Assembly: GCA_937926145.1 (NCBI GenBank)
Contig: CALANW010000067.1
Location: forward strand, 1-18,571
From: an uncultured Ruminococcus sp.
GTDB taxonomy: Bacteria > Bacillota > Clostridia > Oscillospirales > Ruminococcaceae
DNA length: 18,571 bases
Direction: 5' to 3'
Shown here in pieces: positions 1-6,759 of the stretch (its first letter is position 1; the number at the start of each line of letters is the position of its first letter). The notes beneath the pieces are model-generated. The model was not told the DNA's origin. It made no database searches and was given only the letters and a program-made list of their open reading frames with translations. A program made the position numbers and the translations under genes.

Positions 1-57
1 GGCTTTATATCTCTCAACTTTTGTTGGGGATAACTTTATTATACGAGGAGAAAAACA

Positions 58-924
58 ATGAAAAAAGCAATAATAACGATAGCCGTGTTCGCTTCATTGG
101 CAATGCTCACGTCATGCGGAGAAAACAGCGAGCAGAGCGAAACATTAACAGTTTCGGAAACTTCAGCCGCTGTTTCGGTCCAAAGCGAAAACACCGATGC
201 GGCGGAAACCGTTGCTCCCGATATGATACAAACCGAAACGGTTTCCGAGGAAACTGCGTCGGAAACCGCCGAAGCCGAAATGCCCGAGCCGTTTGAAACC
301 GAATGTGATGACGACAGCCGCGACGGTTTTTATCTGCCGTTCAACAGTACGCTGAACAATATCCCCGGTGAGCTTATGAAGATCAGGGACAGCGAAGAGA
401 TCGACAGTTGGTTGAACTCATTCTCATCTTCGGAAAAGACAAAGCTTGGCGACTATCAAAATCTGTATTCGTTTATAACCGCATTCGACATTACCAAGGA
501 CGAAGCCGAAACCGCTCTTGCGCCTTATATCGACGGCGGTATGATGACCTCCGAACAGGTGGATATCCTGTTTTCGGGCAGCGAAGAAGCGGTAACGAGC
601 GGATTCGCCTCCGAATATTCCGTTGTTGTCGGGGAAAATGCTTACTGCCCGGACTGGCTTTATATCAGCACTATCGATGATTACAAAGCTGCAGGTATCG
701 ATTCCGAAGCCGTAAAAGCCAAAGCTCCGCTCTATTCCGATTTTGCTTTTTCCGAGGAAGCAAGGAAAGCCTTTTCCGAAAAGCTCTCAGAATTTATCGG
801 CGAAGAAGTTGTTATCGAGCCGATAACATTCGAGGAAACAGATGCGGAAACAGATGTTGTTTACGATGCTGCTGAGGAAGATACGCCTGACGATGAAGCC
901 GAGGATATTATTATCGAAGAATAA
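58..924 (+). CDS. Lipoprotein of unknown function, acidic and Ser/Thr/Glu-rich
   Basis: The product is 288 residues. It begins with a lysine-containing n-region and a hydrophobic stretch ending in the lipobox LTSC (Cys20), so it should be lipidated and anchored outside the cytoplasmic membrane. Residues about 21-80 form a low-complexity linker rich in Ser, Thr, Glu and Ala. A folded region follows (about 85-255), then an acidic tail rich in Asp and Glu. The start is set by GAGGAG at 45-50, seven bases before the ATG. I do not recognise the folded part. It repeats helical acidic segments but shows no catalytic motif that I can see. The gene ends just before a strong terminator shared with the convergent small membrane gene. 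A surface-exposed role is inferred only from the lipobox. Confidence 0.85.
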   Translation: MKKAIITIAVFASLAMLTSCGENSEQSETLTVSETSAAVSVQSENTDAAETVAPDMIQTETVSEETASETAEAEMPEPFETECDDDSRDGFYLPFNSTLNNIPGELMKIRDSEEIDSWLNSFSSSEKTKLGDYQNLYSFITAFDITKDEAETALAPYIDGGMMTSEQVDILFSGSEEAVTSGFASEYSVVVGENAYCPDWLYISTIDDYKAAGIDSEAVKAKAPLYSDFAFSEEARKAFSEKLSEFIGEEVVIEPITFEETDAETDVVYDAAEEDTPDDEAEDIIIEE

Positions 925-929
925 ACAAA

Positions 930-968
930 AACCGCTTGACCCCGAAAAAGGTCAGGCGGTTTTGCTTT
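930..968. terminator. Bidirectional intrinsic terminator
   Basis: An 11-bp stem (931-941 with 950-960, one G-U pair) is followed by a T-run on the plus strand and by TTTTTGTTT on the minus strand. It lies between the convergent lipoprotein gene (ending at 924) and the DUF378 gene (ending at 987), so it can stop transcription from both sides. Confidence 0.85.
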
Positions 969-986
969 GAATATCAGGAAATGTCT

Positions 987-1196
987 TTAGCTGTGGCTGT
1001 TTACAGCGCTGTCTTCTCTGAAAAGAAGCGATATGCACCATACTGCCGCAAGTGCGACGAGAATATAAAGTACGCGGCTTATTACTGCGCCCGTTCCGCC
1101 GAAGAGCCATGCGATAAGGTCAAAGCGGAAAATTCCGACAAGTCCCCAGTTAAGACCGCCGACAATAAGCAGCGTCAATGCGATTTTATCCCACAT
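987..1196 (-). CDS. DUF378 family small membrane protein
   Basis: This is a 69-residue protein with two hydrophobic segments, about residues 5-22 and 38-60. The first carries the motif GGLNWGLVG, which together with the following FDLIAWLFGG is the hallmark of the DUF378 (YuzA-like) family. Family members are small two-helix membrane proteins with no established biochemical role. The start is supported by AAAGGAA at 1204-1210, seven bases before the ATG. A TATAAT-like -10 box can be seen at 1257-1262 (minus strand), but I found no convincing -35. It is a single-gene unit ending at the shared terminator at 930-968. Confidence 0.85.
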   Translation of the reverse strand: MWDKIALTLLIVGGLNWGLVGIFRFDLIAWLFGGTGAVISRVLYILVALAAVWCISLLFREDSAVNSHS

Positions 1197-1284
1197 AATG
1201 CTGTTCCTTTCAAAAGTTTGTCAAACCCCGTGATTAGCCTATGCAGAATATTCGCGATTATACTAAACACCAATTAAAAACTAT

Positions 1285-1324
1285 ACAAAAAATCAAGCAA
1301 AAGCTCGCATATATGGCTTTTGCG
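1285..1324 (-). terminator. Intrinsic terminator after the LCP-like gene
   Basis: On the minus strand, GCAAAAGC (1316-1323) pairs with GCTTTTGC (1297-1304) and is followed by TTGATTTTTT. It lies about 40 bases downstream of the stop codon of the LCP-like gene. Confidence 0.7.
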
Positions 1325-1365
1325 CCGATTTTTGTCTACACTTTGATTAAAAATTAGTATTAGTA

Positions 1366-2310
1366 TTATTCGACAGGAACAGTCTGCTCGTCAAATAATT
1401 CGGTGAGCGTTGCGAGAAATTTTTCATCGATAACATAATGACCGTTCTCATTTTCCACGCCGCTCGAAAGAATAAATGTTGAAATGCTGTTTGAATTTTT
1501 GATAACGTATTTCATCGCTTTCTTTACTTCGTCATAATCATAGGAAGTGATATCGGTGTCGATATCCGAATTTATGACCGCGATGAAATAATCGTCAAGA
1601 TTGTTCGCGAAGCTTGAAGAGTTGGAAGTTCCGCGCGTTACAAGCTCGTTTATCGCAATGCCAAGACATTTTGAGCGGTATTCCTCGCCCTGAGTGTAGT
1701 TGGGATATGTGAGCAACTTGCGCAGAGATGTCGAATCGAGGAACTGTCTGCCTGCCTTTAAAACGGTGGTTTCGCCCGTGTCGGGGTTGTCATAAACAAG
1801 GTTGTAGGGGATATCATAATCGATGCCGCCGAAAATATCCGCAATAACGGAAAAGCTCGAACGGGTGAATTTTATGTATTTGTCAATGCTTATGTTAAGA
1901 CAGCTTTCAGCCGCTTCAACGGCTTTTTTCGTGCCGCCGTTGCGGTAAATGTTGTAGATAGTGTCCTCACCCTCACCCGAAGAAACGCTCGTGTTGCTCG
2001 GGATAGGGAGAAAAACGAACTGCTCTTCAACAGGAAGAAATCTTGCGACAAGGAAACAGCTTCCGCTCTCGCGCTTTTCCGCGTCGAGGATAAGCAGAAC
2101 AGTCCGTGCGTCCTCAGCCGACGGAGTGTAATCCCCGAGTACGGTCAAAGGCTGAAGCTCGACCCCGTTTGCGGCTGAGTCGGAAGTATCGTCCTTGTTC
2201 CCCGTGAGAATGCTCGAGAAAGCAACATAACATACGCCGCCTGCAATTATAAGCGTCAGCACAATGGTTATTATGTAAGTAAGAACTACCTTTGATGATC
2301 TTTTTGCCAT
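1366..2310 (-). CDS. Divergent LytR-CpsA-Psr (LCP)-like membrane protein
   Basis: I chose the internal ATG at 2310 because AAAGGAG lies six bases upstream (2317-2323); the longer frame to 2385 has no such site. The product is 314 residues: a basic N-terminus, one membrane helix (about residues 9-33), a short polar linker, then an extracellular domain. The IPSNTSV segment and the later block with G-x-x-FLDSTSLRKLL match the layout of LCP domains, which transfer wall polymers from undecaprenyl-phosphate carriers to peptidoglycan. The usual signature IPRDT reads IPSNT here, and the arginines normally found in the later LCP block are not evident. It may therefore be a non-catalytic relative or a structural analogue. 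It lies 74 bases after ypsA, with which it is probably co-transcribed. Confidence 0.72.
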   Translation of the reverse strand: MAKRSSKVVLTYIITIVLTLIIAGGVCYVAFSSILTGNKDDTSDSAANGVELQPLTVLGDYTPSAEDARTVLLILDAEKRESGSCFLVARFLPVEEQFVFLPIPSNTSVSSGEGEDTIYNIYRNGGTKKAVEAAESCLNISIDKYIKFTRSSFSVIADIFGGIDYDIPYNLVYDNPDTGETTVLKAGRQFLDSTSLRKLLTYPNYTQGEEYRSKCLGIAINELVTRGTSNSSSFANNLDDYFIAVINSDIDTDITSYDYDEVKKAMKYVIKNSNSISTFILSSGVENENGHYVIDEKFLATLTELFDEQTVPVE

Positions 2311-2384
2311 AAAAAACTCCTTTATCCGTATTGCCAAATGCGCTTTATAGTGGTATAATATCAATATGTGCGCGATTTGCGCCA

Positions 2385-2954
2385 TTAAAACGTCAGCTTC
2401 ACGGGCGAAGACTTTGCTTCGTCAGCGGCAGAGGCTATCTTCGCAATGTTTATGGTGCGAATTTCAATGCCTGCTTTTTCGGCAAGGCGGATAGTCTGTC
2501 CCGTTCCGCTCCTGTAGCTGCTGACAGCCGCAATGAGCCGTGAAGAGTTGTCTATCATAAATTTGTTCCGCTTCTGCATACAGTCCTTGGTGTATTCTTC
2601 GCTGATGTAAACAATGTCGGCGGCTTCGTTGATAAGACAGCCGTAGATGAATTTTTCAAAGCTGCGAAGGTTTTTCGGCTGCGCTCTGTACGGAACAGCC
2701 GCAACGAGCTGTATCCTCGGATCATTCCGCTTGAAATCGAGGACAAGATCACCTGCCATAAGGTCGATGCCGCGCGCAAGACCCGTGATGAAGCAGGTGT
2801 AGCCGTCATCGATCGCGGACGCTATCTCCTGATGCAGCAGCGCCCTTATCACGCCCATAACGGGGGAAGAAATATCACCGCCGTCGGGCAGTTTTTCGGG
2901 TCGGTGTCCCGAAAAGCAGACGGTTTTTTCTTTTGGTATAATGAATTCGGACAT
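2385..2954 (-). CDS. SLOG-family protein, DUF1273/YpsA-like
   Basis: The start at 2954 is chosen because GGAG lies six bases upstream (2961-2964); an extension to 2993 would include that site inside the coding region. The 189-residue product opens with the strand-loop motif CFSGHRPEKLP and continues with FITGLARGIDLMAGD, a Rossmann-like nucleotide-binding arrangement typical of the SLOG superfamily (DUF1273). A serine- and threonine-containing loop, SSYRSGTGQTIRLA, follows near residue 150. SLOG proteins bind nucleotides or nucleotide-derived ligands; in Bacillus subtilis YpsA has been linked to cell division and stress phenotypes. The exact ligand cannot be read from the sequence. The LCP-like gene follows on the same strand. 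Confidence 0.82.
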   Translation of the reverse strand: MSEFIIPKEKTVCFSGHRPEKLPDGGDISSPVMGVIRALLHQEIASAIDDGYTCFITGLARGIDLMAGDLVLDFKRNDPRIQLVAAVPYRAQPKNLRSFEKFIYGCLINEAADIVYISEEYTKDCMQKRNKFMIDNSSRLIAAVSSYRSGTGQTIRLAEKAGIEIRTINIAKIASAADEAKSSPVKLTF

Positions 2955-3085
2955 ATTTTTCTCCATATCATTATAGTGTTGGATTTTGGTCAAAAAATCG
3001 GTGCAAAACCTCTGTAACCTAAGCTTTTGCCTGATTTTTGCACACTTTTTGTTTGAAGATCAATATAATATAGTATATTAATTTT

Positions 3086-3114
3086 ATTTTAACATATACA
3101 GTCGGTTTTTGCAA
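3086..3114 (-). promoter_or_regulatory. Sigma-A promoter for the ypsA-LCP unit
   Basis: On the minus strand, TTGCAA (3109-3114) and TAAAAT (3086-3091) are separated by 17 bases. The pair lies about 130 bases upstream of the ypsA-like start, in the divergent gap shared with alr. Confidence 0.65.
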
Positions 3115-3125
3115 CCGATTTTACA
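3103..3125 (+). other. Short leader hairpin upstream of alr
   Basis: The arms CGGTT and AACCG (extended by flanking T-A and weaker pairs) enclose a TTTGC loop, followed by TTTTA. It would lie in the 5' leader of alr, just before the ribosome binding site. It is short and overlaps the divergent ypsA promoter, so a role in termination or RNA stability is only possible. Confidence 0.35.
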
Positions 3126-3141
3126 AAAAAGGAGCTTATTA

Positions 3142-4290
3142 ATGGAATTTTTTCATAAAAGAACTTGGGCGGAAATAGATCTTTCCGCCGCCGAAAAGAA
3201 CCTCAATATCCTCAAAGGCTTTATAGACGAAACGAAAACGCGCCCCTGCTGTGTGCTGAAAGCTTTCGGCTACGGTCACGGCGATATTAACCTTATGAAG
3301 CTTTACCAGACGCTCGGAGTTGACTTCTTCGCCGTTTCCAATATAGACGAAGCAATAGGTCTGCGCAAGCATGGCTGTACGGGCGATATTCTTATCCTTG
3401 GCTATACAGCGCCGCAGTACGCCGCAGAGCTTTCGCGCTTCGATATAATACAAGCCGCAGTTTCGGAGGAGTACGCAAAGGAACTTTCCGAAGCCGCAAA
3501 AACTCCCGTCCGTGTACATATCAAGCTCGATACGGGTATGGGCAGAATAGGTCTTATCGCCAAGGACAGAGAAAAATGCATTGAAGAGATCGCCGAGATA
3601 CGCGCACTCCCGAACCTCGTCTGCGAGGGCATCTTCACACACTTTGCAGTCGCAGACAGCTTTGAAAAGGAAAGCTGTGACTATACCGATATGCAGAAGG
3701 AGCTGTTTTTCTCCATTGCGGAGGAAGCAGGCGGCTTCAAGGAAGTGCATTGCCTTAACAGCGCAGGCGCAGAGCTTCACTATGACAGCCGAAGCACCCT
3801 CGCAAGATTCGGTATCCTATTGTACGGTCTTAACCCCGACCCGTCACTCAAAATGCCCGAGGGCATCGAACCCGTTATGGAAATAAAGTCCGTCATCGGC
3901 TATATCAAAGACCTGCATAAAGGCGACTGCGTAAGCTACGGCAGAACTTTTACCGCCGAACACGATATGAGAGCCGCAACCCTCCCGATAGGCTATGCCG
4001 ACGGCTACCCAAGACTTCTCTCGAATAAGGGCGAGGTTATGATATGCGGAAAAAGAGCGAAAATACTCGGCAGAGTTTGTATGGATCAGATAATCGTCGA
4101 TATAACCGATATTCCCGAAGCAAAAGTCGGAACGGAAGTGACCGTTTTCGGCAAGGGCGAAATAACCGCCGACGATGTAGCGGCACTCTGCGGAACTATC
4201 GGATACGAGATGATCTGCGCCGTATCACCGCGCGTACCGAGAGTTTATATGAAGAACGGAAAGGTCATTGATGTGGTAAACATTCTTTGA
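3142..4290 (+). CDS. alr: Alanine racemase (PLP-dependent)
   Basis: The product interconverts L- and D-alanine and so supplies D-Ala for peptidoglycan. The start at 3142 follows AAAGGAG with a short spacer; the 11 extra upstream codons are not needed. The length of 382 residues is typical. The PLP-binding lysine is K40 in VLKAFGYGHG, and the second catalytic residue is Y266 in VSYGRTF, the position of Tyr265 in the Geobacillus enzyme. HIKLDTGMGRIG (126-137), the THFAVAD segment, and CMDQIIVD with the PIGYADGYPR block complete the family pattern. A phenylalanine stands where many homologues have N or D after KA in the lysine motif. It is a single gene, divergent from ypsA and convergent with ribU, and its stop codon lies three bases from a repeat element. 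Confidence 0.96.
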   Translation: MEFFHKRTWAEIDLSAAEKNLNILKGFIDETKTRPCCVLKAFGYGHGDINLMKLYQTLGVDFFAVSNIDEAIGLRKHGCTGDILILGYTAPQYAAELSRFDIIQAAVSEEYAKELSEAAKTPVRVHIKLDTGMGRIGLIAKDREKCIEEIAEIRALPNLVCEGIFTHFAVADSFEKESCDYTDMQKELFFSIAEEAGGFKEVHCLNSAGAELHYDSRSTLARFGILLYGLNPDPSLKMPEGIEPVMEIKSVIGYIKDLHKGDCVSYGRTFTAEHDMRAATLPIGYADGYPRLLSNKGEVMICGKRAKILGRVCMDQIIVDITDIPEAKVGTEVTVFGKGEITADDVAALCGTIGYEMICAVSPRVPRVYMKNGKVIDVVNIL

Positions 4291-4292
4291 TA

Positions 4293-4685
4293 AATTCGGA
4301 ATTCGGAATGCGGAATTCGGAATTATTTATATTCCGTTAGTTTGCAATGAAAATCGTAGGGGCGGATTCCATATCCGCCCGACCAATTCGCCGAATTTTG
4401 ACGCAGACACATATATATTGTAGGGGACGGGTCGCCCGTCCCGCGCCGCAAGGCGTTACGAAATAAACAAACAGTCCTGTTTTCAAGGAAAACAGGACTG
4501 TTTGTTGTTATTATTTGCGGCATTTTTGAGCGCCGAAAAATCGCTTCGCGATTCGGGACAGAAACCCGTCCCCTACAGAAAAATCGTTGCAGTTTCGTTA
4601 ATTATAACGGGCGGATATTGAATCCGCCCCTACGAAATTCAGGTGTTTCACGATAAATATGCAGAATATAAATAATTCCGCATTA
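4293..4685. repeat. Palindromic interspersed repeat, copy A (two inverted half-elements)
   Basis: This element fills the whole gap between the convergent alr and ribU genes. The left half runs: AATTCGGAATGCGG arm, module GTAGGGGCGGATTCC-ATATCCGCCCG (4356-4381), module TGTAGGGGACGGGTCGCCCGTCCC (4419-4442). The right half carries the same modules inverted: GGGACAGAAACCCGTCCCCTACA (4555-4577), CGGGCGGATATTGAATCCGCCCCTAC (4608-4633) and the arm ATAAATAATTCCGCATTAA (ending 4685). The right arm runs into the TAA stop codon of ribU. The centre is the 19-bp hairpin listed separately. Further single or partial copies are at 13189-13430 and 17903-18085. No open reading frame of substance is present, so it looks like a non-autonomous or structural repeat. 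Confidence 0.85.
4466..4506. terminator. 19-bp perfect hairpin, probable bidirectional terminator
   Basis: Arms 4466-4484 and 4488-4506 are exact reverse complements around a three-base AAG loop. T-rich tracts follow on both strands. It sits at the centre of the palindromic repeat between convergent alr and ribU, where a two-way terminator is needed. Confidence 0.7.
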
Positions 4686-5315
4686 ATCTACAATGTGTGC
4701 TTTGCGCAGAGCCGTGATGAGCGGCTTGTAAATGATTATCGTGACAACAGCGCAAAGGATTCCCTTTACTATCGTGAACGGCAGATTGAAAATGCAGAGT
4801 GCGCTGAAAATGTTTCCGACCGATGGAAGTATCTTCTGATATGCCGACATGATAGCTTCCATTCCGCCGAAAGCTTTCGCATATATCGGGTAAACGATGA
4901 AGTAGTTGAGCGGCAGGCTTATCAGCGAGAATACGACCGTTCCGACTATACAGCCGATAACTGCGCCCTTTTTCGTGTGGTTCTTTCTGTAGATAAGGCT
5001 CGCAGTCAGCGTGAACGCCGCGCTTGTTACAAAATCAAAGATATCACCTATACCCATTGTTGTACCCAATCCTTTTATTGCTGTATGTATAACATTCTTT
5101 ATGAAACATACAAGCAGACCGCCTATCGGACCCGTTGTGAATCCTGCAAAAAGGCAGACAACATTAGACAGGTCAAGCTTTATGAACGGCGGCATAAGCG
5201 GAACGGGGAAGTCGAGGTAGTAGATAACGAGCGCTACTGCCGAGAGCATCGCTACCTGAATGATCTTCTTCGTTTTTGAACTTTCTGCGAGTGGGGTTTT
5301 TGCTGTGTTTTCCAT
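4683..5315 (-). CDS. ribU: ECF transporter substrate-binding (S) component, RibU-type riboflavin transporter
   Basis: I start the gene at 5315, where GGAGG lies eight bases upstream; an earlier ATG at 5330 overlaps that site. The 210-residue product is a very hydrophobic S-component with about five or six membrane segments, starting around residue 18 and ending near residue 200. The pattern LDFPVPLMPPFIKLDLSNVVCLFAGF and GPIGGLLVCFIKNVIH is characteristic of the ECF_trnsprt/RibU family, which captures riboflavin or FMN and works with a shared EcfA-EcfA'-EcfT energising module encoded elsewhere. The substrate assignment is strengthened by the FMN riboswitch immediately upstream (5466-5585) and its terminator at 5372-5405, so expression should fall when FMN is abundant. 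The stop codon is contributed by the edge of repeat copy A. Confidence 0.93.
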   Translation of the reverse strand: MENTAKTPLAESSKTKKIIQVAMLSAVALVIYYLDFPVPLMPPFIKLDLSNVVCLFAGFTTGPIGGLLVCFIKNVIHTAIKGLGTTMGIGDIFDFVTSAAFTLTASLIYRKNHTKKGAVIGCIVGTVVFSLISLPLNYFIVYPIYAKAFGGMEAIMSAYQKILPSVGNIFSALCIFNLPFTIVKGILCAVVTIIIYKPLITALRKAHIVD

Positions 5316-5371
5316 TTGAGATTCCTCCATGAGTAAAAAATTTGGTTTTCTATAAGAGCAATCTGTAACAG

Positions 5372-5405
5372 AAAAAGCCCGTGAAATTCTCATTCACGGG
5401 CTTTT
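5372..5405 (-). terminator. Riboswitch expression-platform terminator
   Basis: On the minus strand, AAAAGCCCGTGAA (5393-5405) pairs with TTCACGGGCTTTT (5373-5385), followed by further T residues. It lies between the FMN aptamer and the ribU start, where ligand-dependent termination would switch ribU off. Confidence 0.85.
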
Positions 5406-5465
5406 GATACTTCTTCTTCCAATTATAATATCGGGGAATAAGTATGTTGCGCAAAAATTTGCGTT

Positions 5466-5585
5466 GTTTCTTTCATCCGGACTATACCGTCGGTTTCGGA
5501 ATTTCACCGAATCAGCCTTGTTCCGTAAAGGAAGTCGGGTCGCGGACTATACCGCCGGTGAGGACTTGCACCTCGCCCTGAAACA
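5466..5585 (-). ncRNA. FMN riboswitch (RFN element)
   Basis: Read on the minus strand, the region has the conserved RFN blocks in order: CAGGGCGAGGTGCAAGTCC, TCACCGGCGGTATAGTCCGCGAC, GGCTGATTCGGTGAAATTCC and AACCGACGGTATAGTCCGGAT, closed by a P1 stem (TTTCA near 5585 with TGAAA near 5470). RFN elements bind FMN and control riboflavin synthesis or transport genes. Here it precedes ribU and a terminator, the classical arrangement for transcription attenuation. The aptamer begins only about 30 bases after the stop codon of the CD1247-type gene. Confidence 0.95.
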
Positions 5586-5615
5586 GATTTGCAGATATAC
5601 TGTTTTATTGTTCGA

Positions 5616-6032
5616 TCATTCGGACTCTTCGTCGTCGAAGTCGAATTCGAGATGCTCGCCGCAGTTAGGGCAGGTCATTTCGCCCTCTTCAAGCATAGCT
5701 TCTCCGAGCTGGATAGTGTCGCCGCAGGTTGGGCAGCATACTTCATAAAGCTCTTCTTCGTCATCGTAATCATCGAAGTCATCGTCATCATCGTAGCTGT
5801 CGTCGTCTTCGTCATCATAGAGGTCATCTTCTATGTCAGAAAGATCCTCGTCGATAGCGTCAACAACTTCAACGATCTCATCGATCTGATCCTGAACATC
5901 ATCAAAATAAACCGACATATCTTCGAGAACGTCAGCCATAAGAGCAAGGATCTTGCCCTCCTTTGTTGATGTGTCAAGTTCGAGTCCGTCCATAAGACCT
6001 TTAAGGTAAGAAACCTTTTCACCAAGCTTCAT
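5616..6032 (-). CDS. CD1247-type protein: helical N-domain, poly-acidic linker, C-terminal zinc ribbon
   Basis: The start at 6032 follows GGAGG at 6041-6045 with an eight-base spacer; the upstream ATG at 6047 overlaps that site. The 138-residue product has an N-terminal region (about 1-60), MKLGEKVSYLKGLMDGL, predicted helical or coiled. A long Asp/Glu/Tyr-rich segment (about 60-95) follows. It ends in a treble-clef or ribbon pattern with CPTC and CPNC pairs, about 18 residues apart between pairs, that can bind one zinc ion. I associate the N-domain with the Clostridia family named after C. difficile CD1247, for which no biochemical role is established. It lies 47 bases downstream of efp on the same strand and is probably co-transcribed. 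The extreme acidity suggests a protein-binding rather than nucleic-acid-binding role, which is inference. Confidence 0.8.
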   Translation of the reverse strand: MKLGEKVSYLKGLMDGLELDTSTKEGKILALMADVLEDMSVYFDDVQDQIDEIVEVVDAIDEDLSDIEDDLYDDEDDDSYDDDDDFDDYDDEEELYEVCCPTCGDTIQLGEAMLEEGEMTCPNCGEHLEFDFDDEESE

Positions 6033-6079
6033 AAAGATTACCTCCAATTAAAAAATTGCAGAATAAAAACGGATAAAGC

Positions 6080-6637
6080 TTACGCTCTTTCCATGTATTC
6101 GCCAGTTCTTGTATCGATTCTGATCATATCGCCCTCGTTGATGAAGAGGGGAACCTTGACCTCTGCGCCTGTTTCAAGAGTTGCGGGCTTTGTAGCGTTT
6201 GTAGCTGTGTTGCCTGCAAAACCCGGGTCAGTCTGTGTAACCTGAAGGTCAACAAAGTTCGGTGGTTCTACTGCAAAAACCTTGCCCTTGTAGGAGCAAA
6301 CCTTACAGATCATTTCTTCCTTGACGAACTTGAAGCTGTCGCTGATCTCTGCGGGAGCAACAGGAAGATCTTCGTAAGTCTCAGGGTCCATGAAGTGGTA
6401 AAGGTCGCCGTCGTTGTAGGAATACTGCATATCTCTTCTTTCAACGAAAGCAGTAGGGAACTTTGCGGAAGGGTTGTAGCTCTTTTCAACTACGGAACCT
6501 GTAATAACGTTCTTGATTTTTGTTCTTACAAAAGCAGCGCCCTTGCCCGGTTTAACGTGCTGGAATTCAACAACCTGAAGTACGTTGCCGTCCTCCTCAA
6601 AGGTAACGCCGTTTCTGAAATCGCCTGCTGTGATCAT
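6080..6637 (-). CDS. efp: Translation elongation factor P
   Basis: EF-P binds ribosomes stalled at consecutive prolines and promotes peptide-bond formation. The start at 6637 is set by GGAGG six bases upstream; the longer frame to 6664 adds nine non-homologous residues. The 185-residue product has the usual three beta-barrel domains. The N-terminal KOW-like domain carries the loop HVKPGKGAAFVR with Lys32 at the tip, the residue modified in several bacteria (5-aminopentanol in B. subtilis). The middle domain has YMQYSYNDGD-like sequence and the C-terminal OB domain ends with VPLFINEGDMIRIDTRTGEYMERA, the family C-terminus. It follows aroQ and pepP, as in many Firmicutes, and has its own promoter at 6694-6722. 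Confidence 0.97.
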   Translation of the reverse strand: MITAGDFRNGVTFEEDGNVLQVVEFQHVKPGKGAAFVRTKIKNVITGSVVEKSYNPSAKFPTAFVERRDMQYSYNDGDLYHFMDPETYEDLPVAPAEISDSFKFVKEEMICKVCSYKGKVFAVEPPNFVDLQVTQTDPGFAGNTATNATKPATLETGAEVKVPLFINEGDMIRIDTRTGEYMERA

Positions 6638-6693
6638 AGAATACCTCCGTATAAATAAAGTCATTATTAATATGCATAAATAGCCTTACAAAT

Positions 6694-6722
6694 ATTCTAC
6701 TACATTCTGCTTGATTTTGCAA
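6694..6722 (-). promoter_or_regulatory. Sigma-A promoter for efp
   Basis: On the minus strand, TTGCAA (6717-6722) and TAGAAT (6694-6699) are 17 bases apart, ending about 57 bases before the efp start. It lets efp, the CD1247-type gene and perhaps ribU be transcribed apart from aroQ-pepP. Confidence 0.7.
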
Positions 6723-6759
6723 GTGTTTTCGCATAATTTTTATTAGTTTTATAACTTTT

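Noticed and set aside
2311..2385. N-terminal extension of the LCP-like protein (25 codons)
   Set aside because: The internal ATG has AAAGGAG six bases upstream and gives a normal membrane-anchor start; the extension lacks such a site.
2970..2975. TATAAT-like box just before the ypsA start
   Set aside because: It lies only about six bases from the ribosome binding site and has no -35 box at 16-18 bases; the promoter at 3086-3114 is better placed.
4293..4685. Possible CRISPR array because of repeated short modules
   Set aside because: The modules are inverted and not regularly spaced, spacers are absent, and no cas gene is present.
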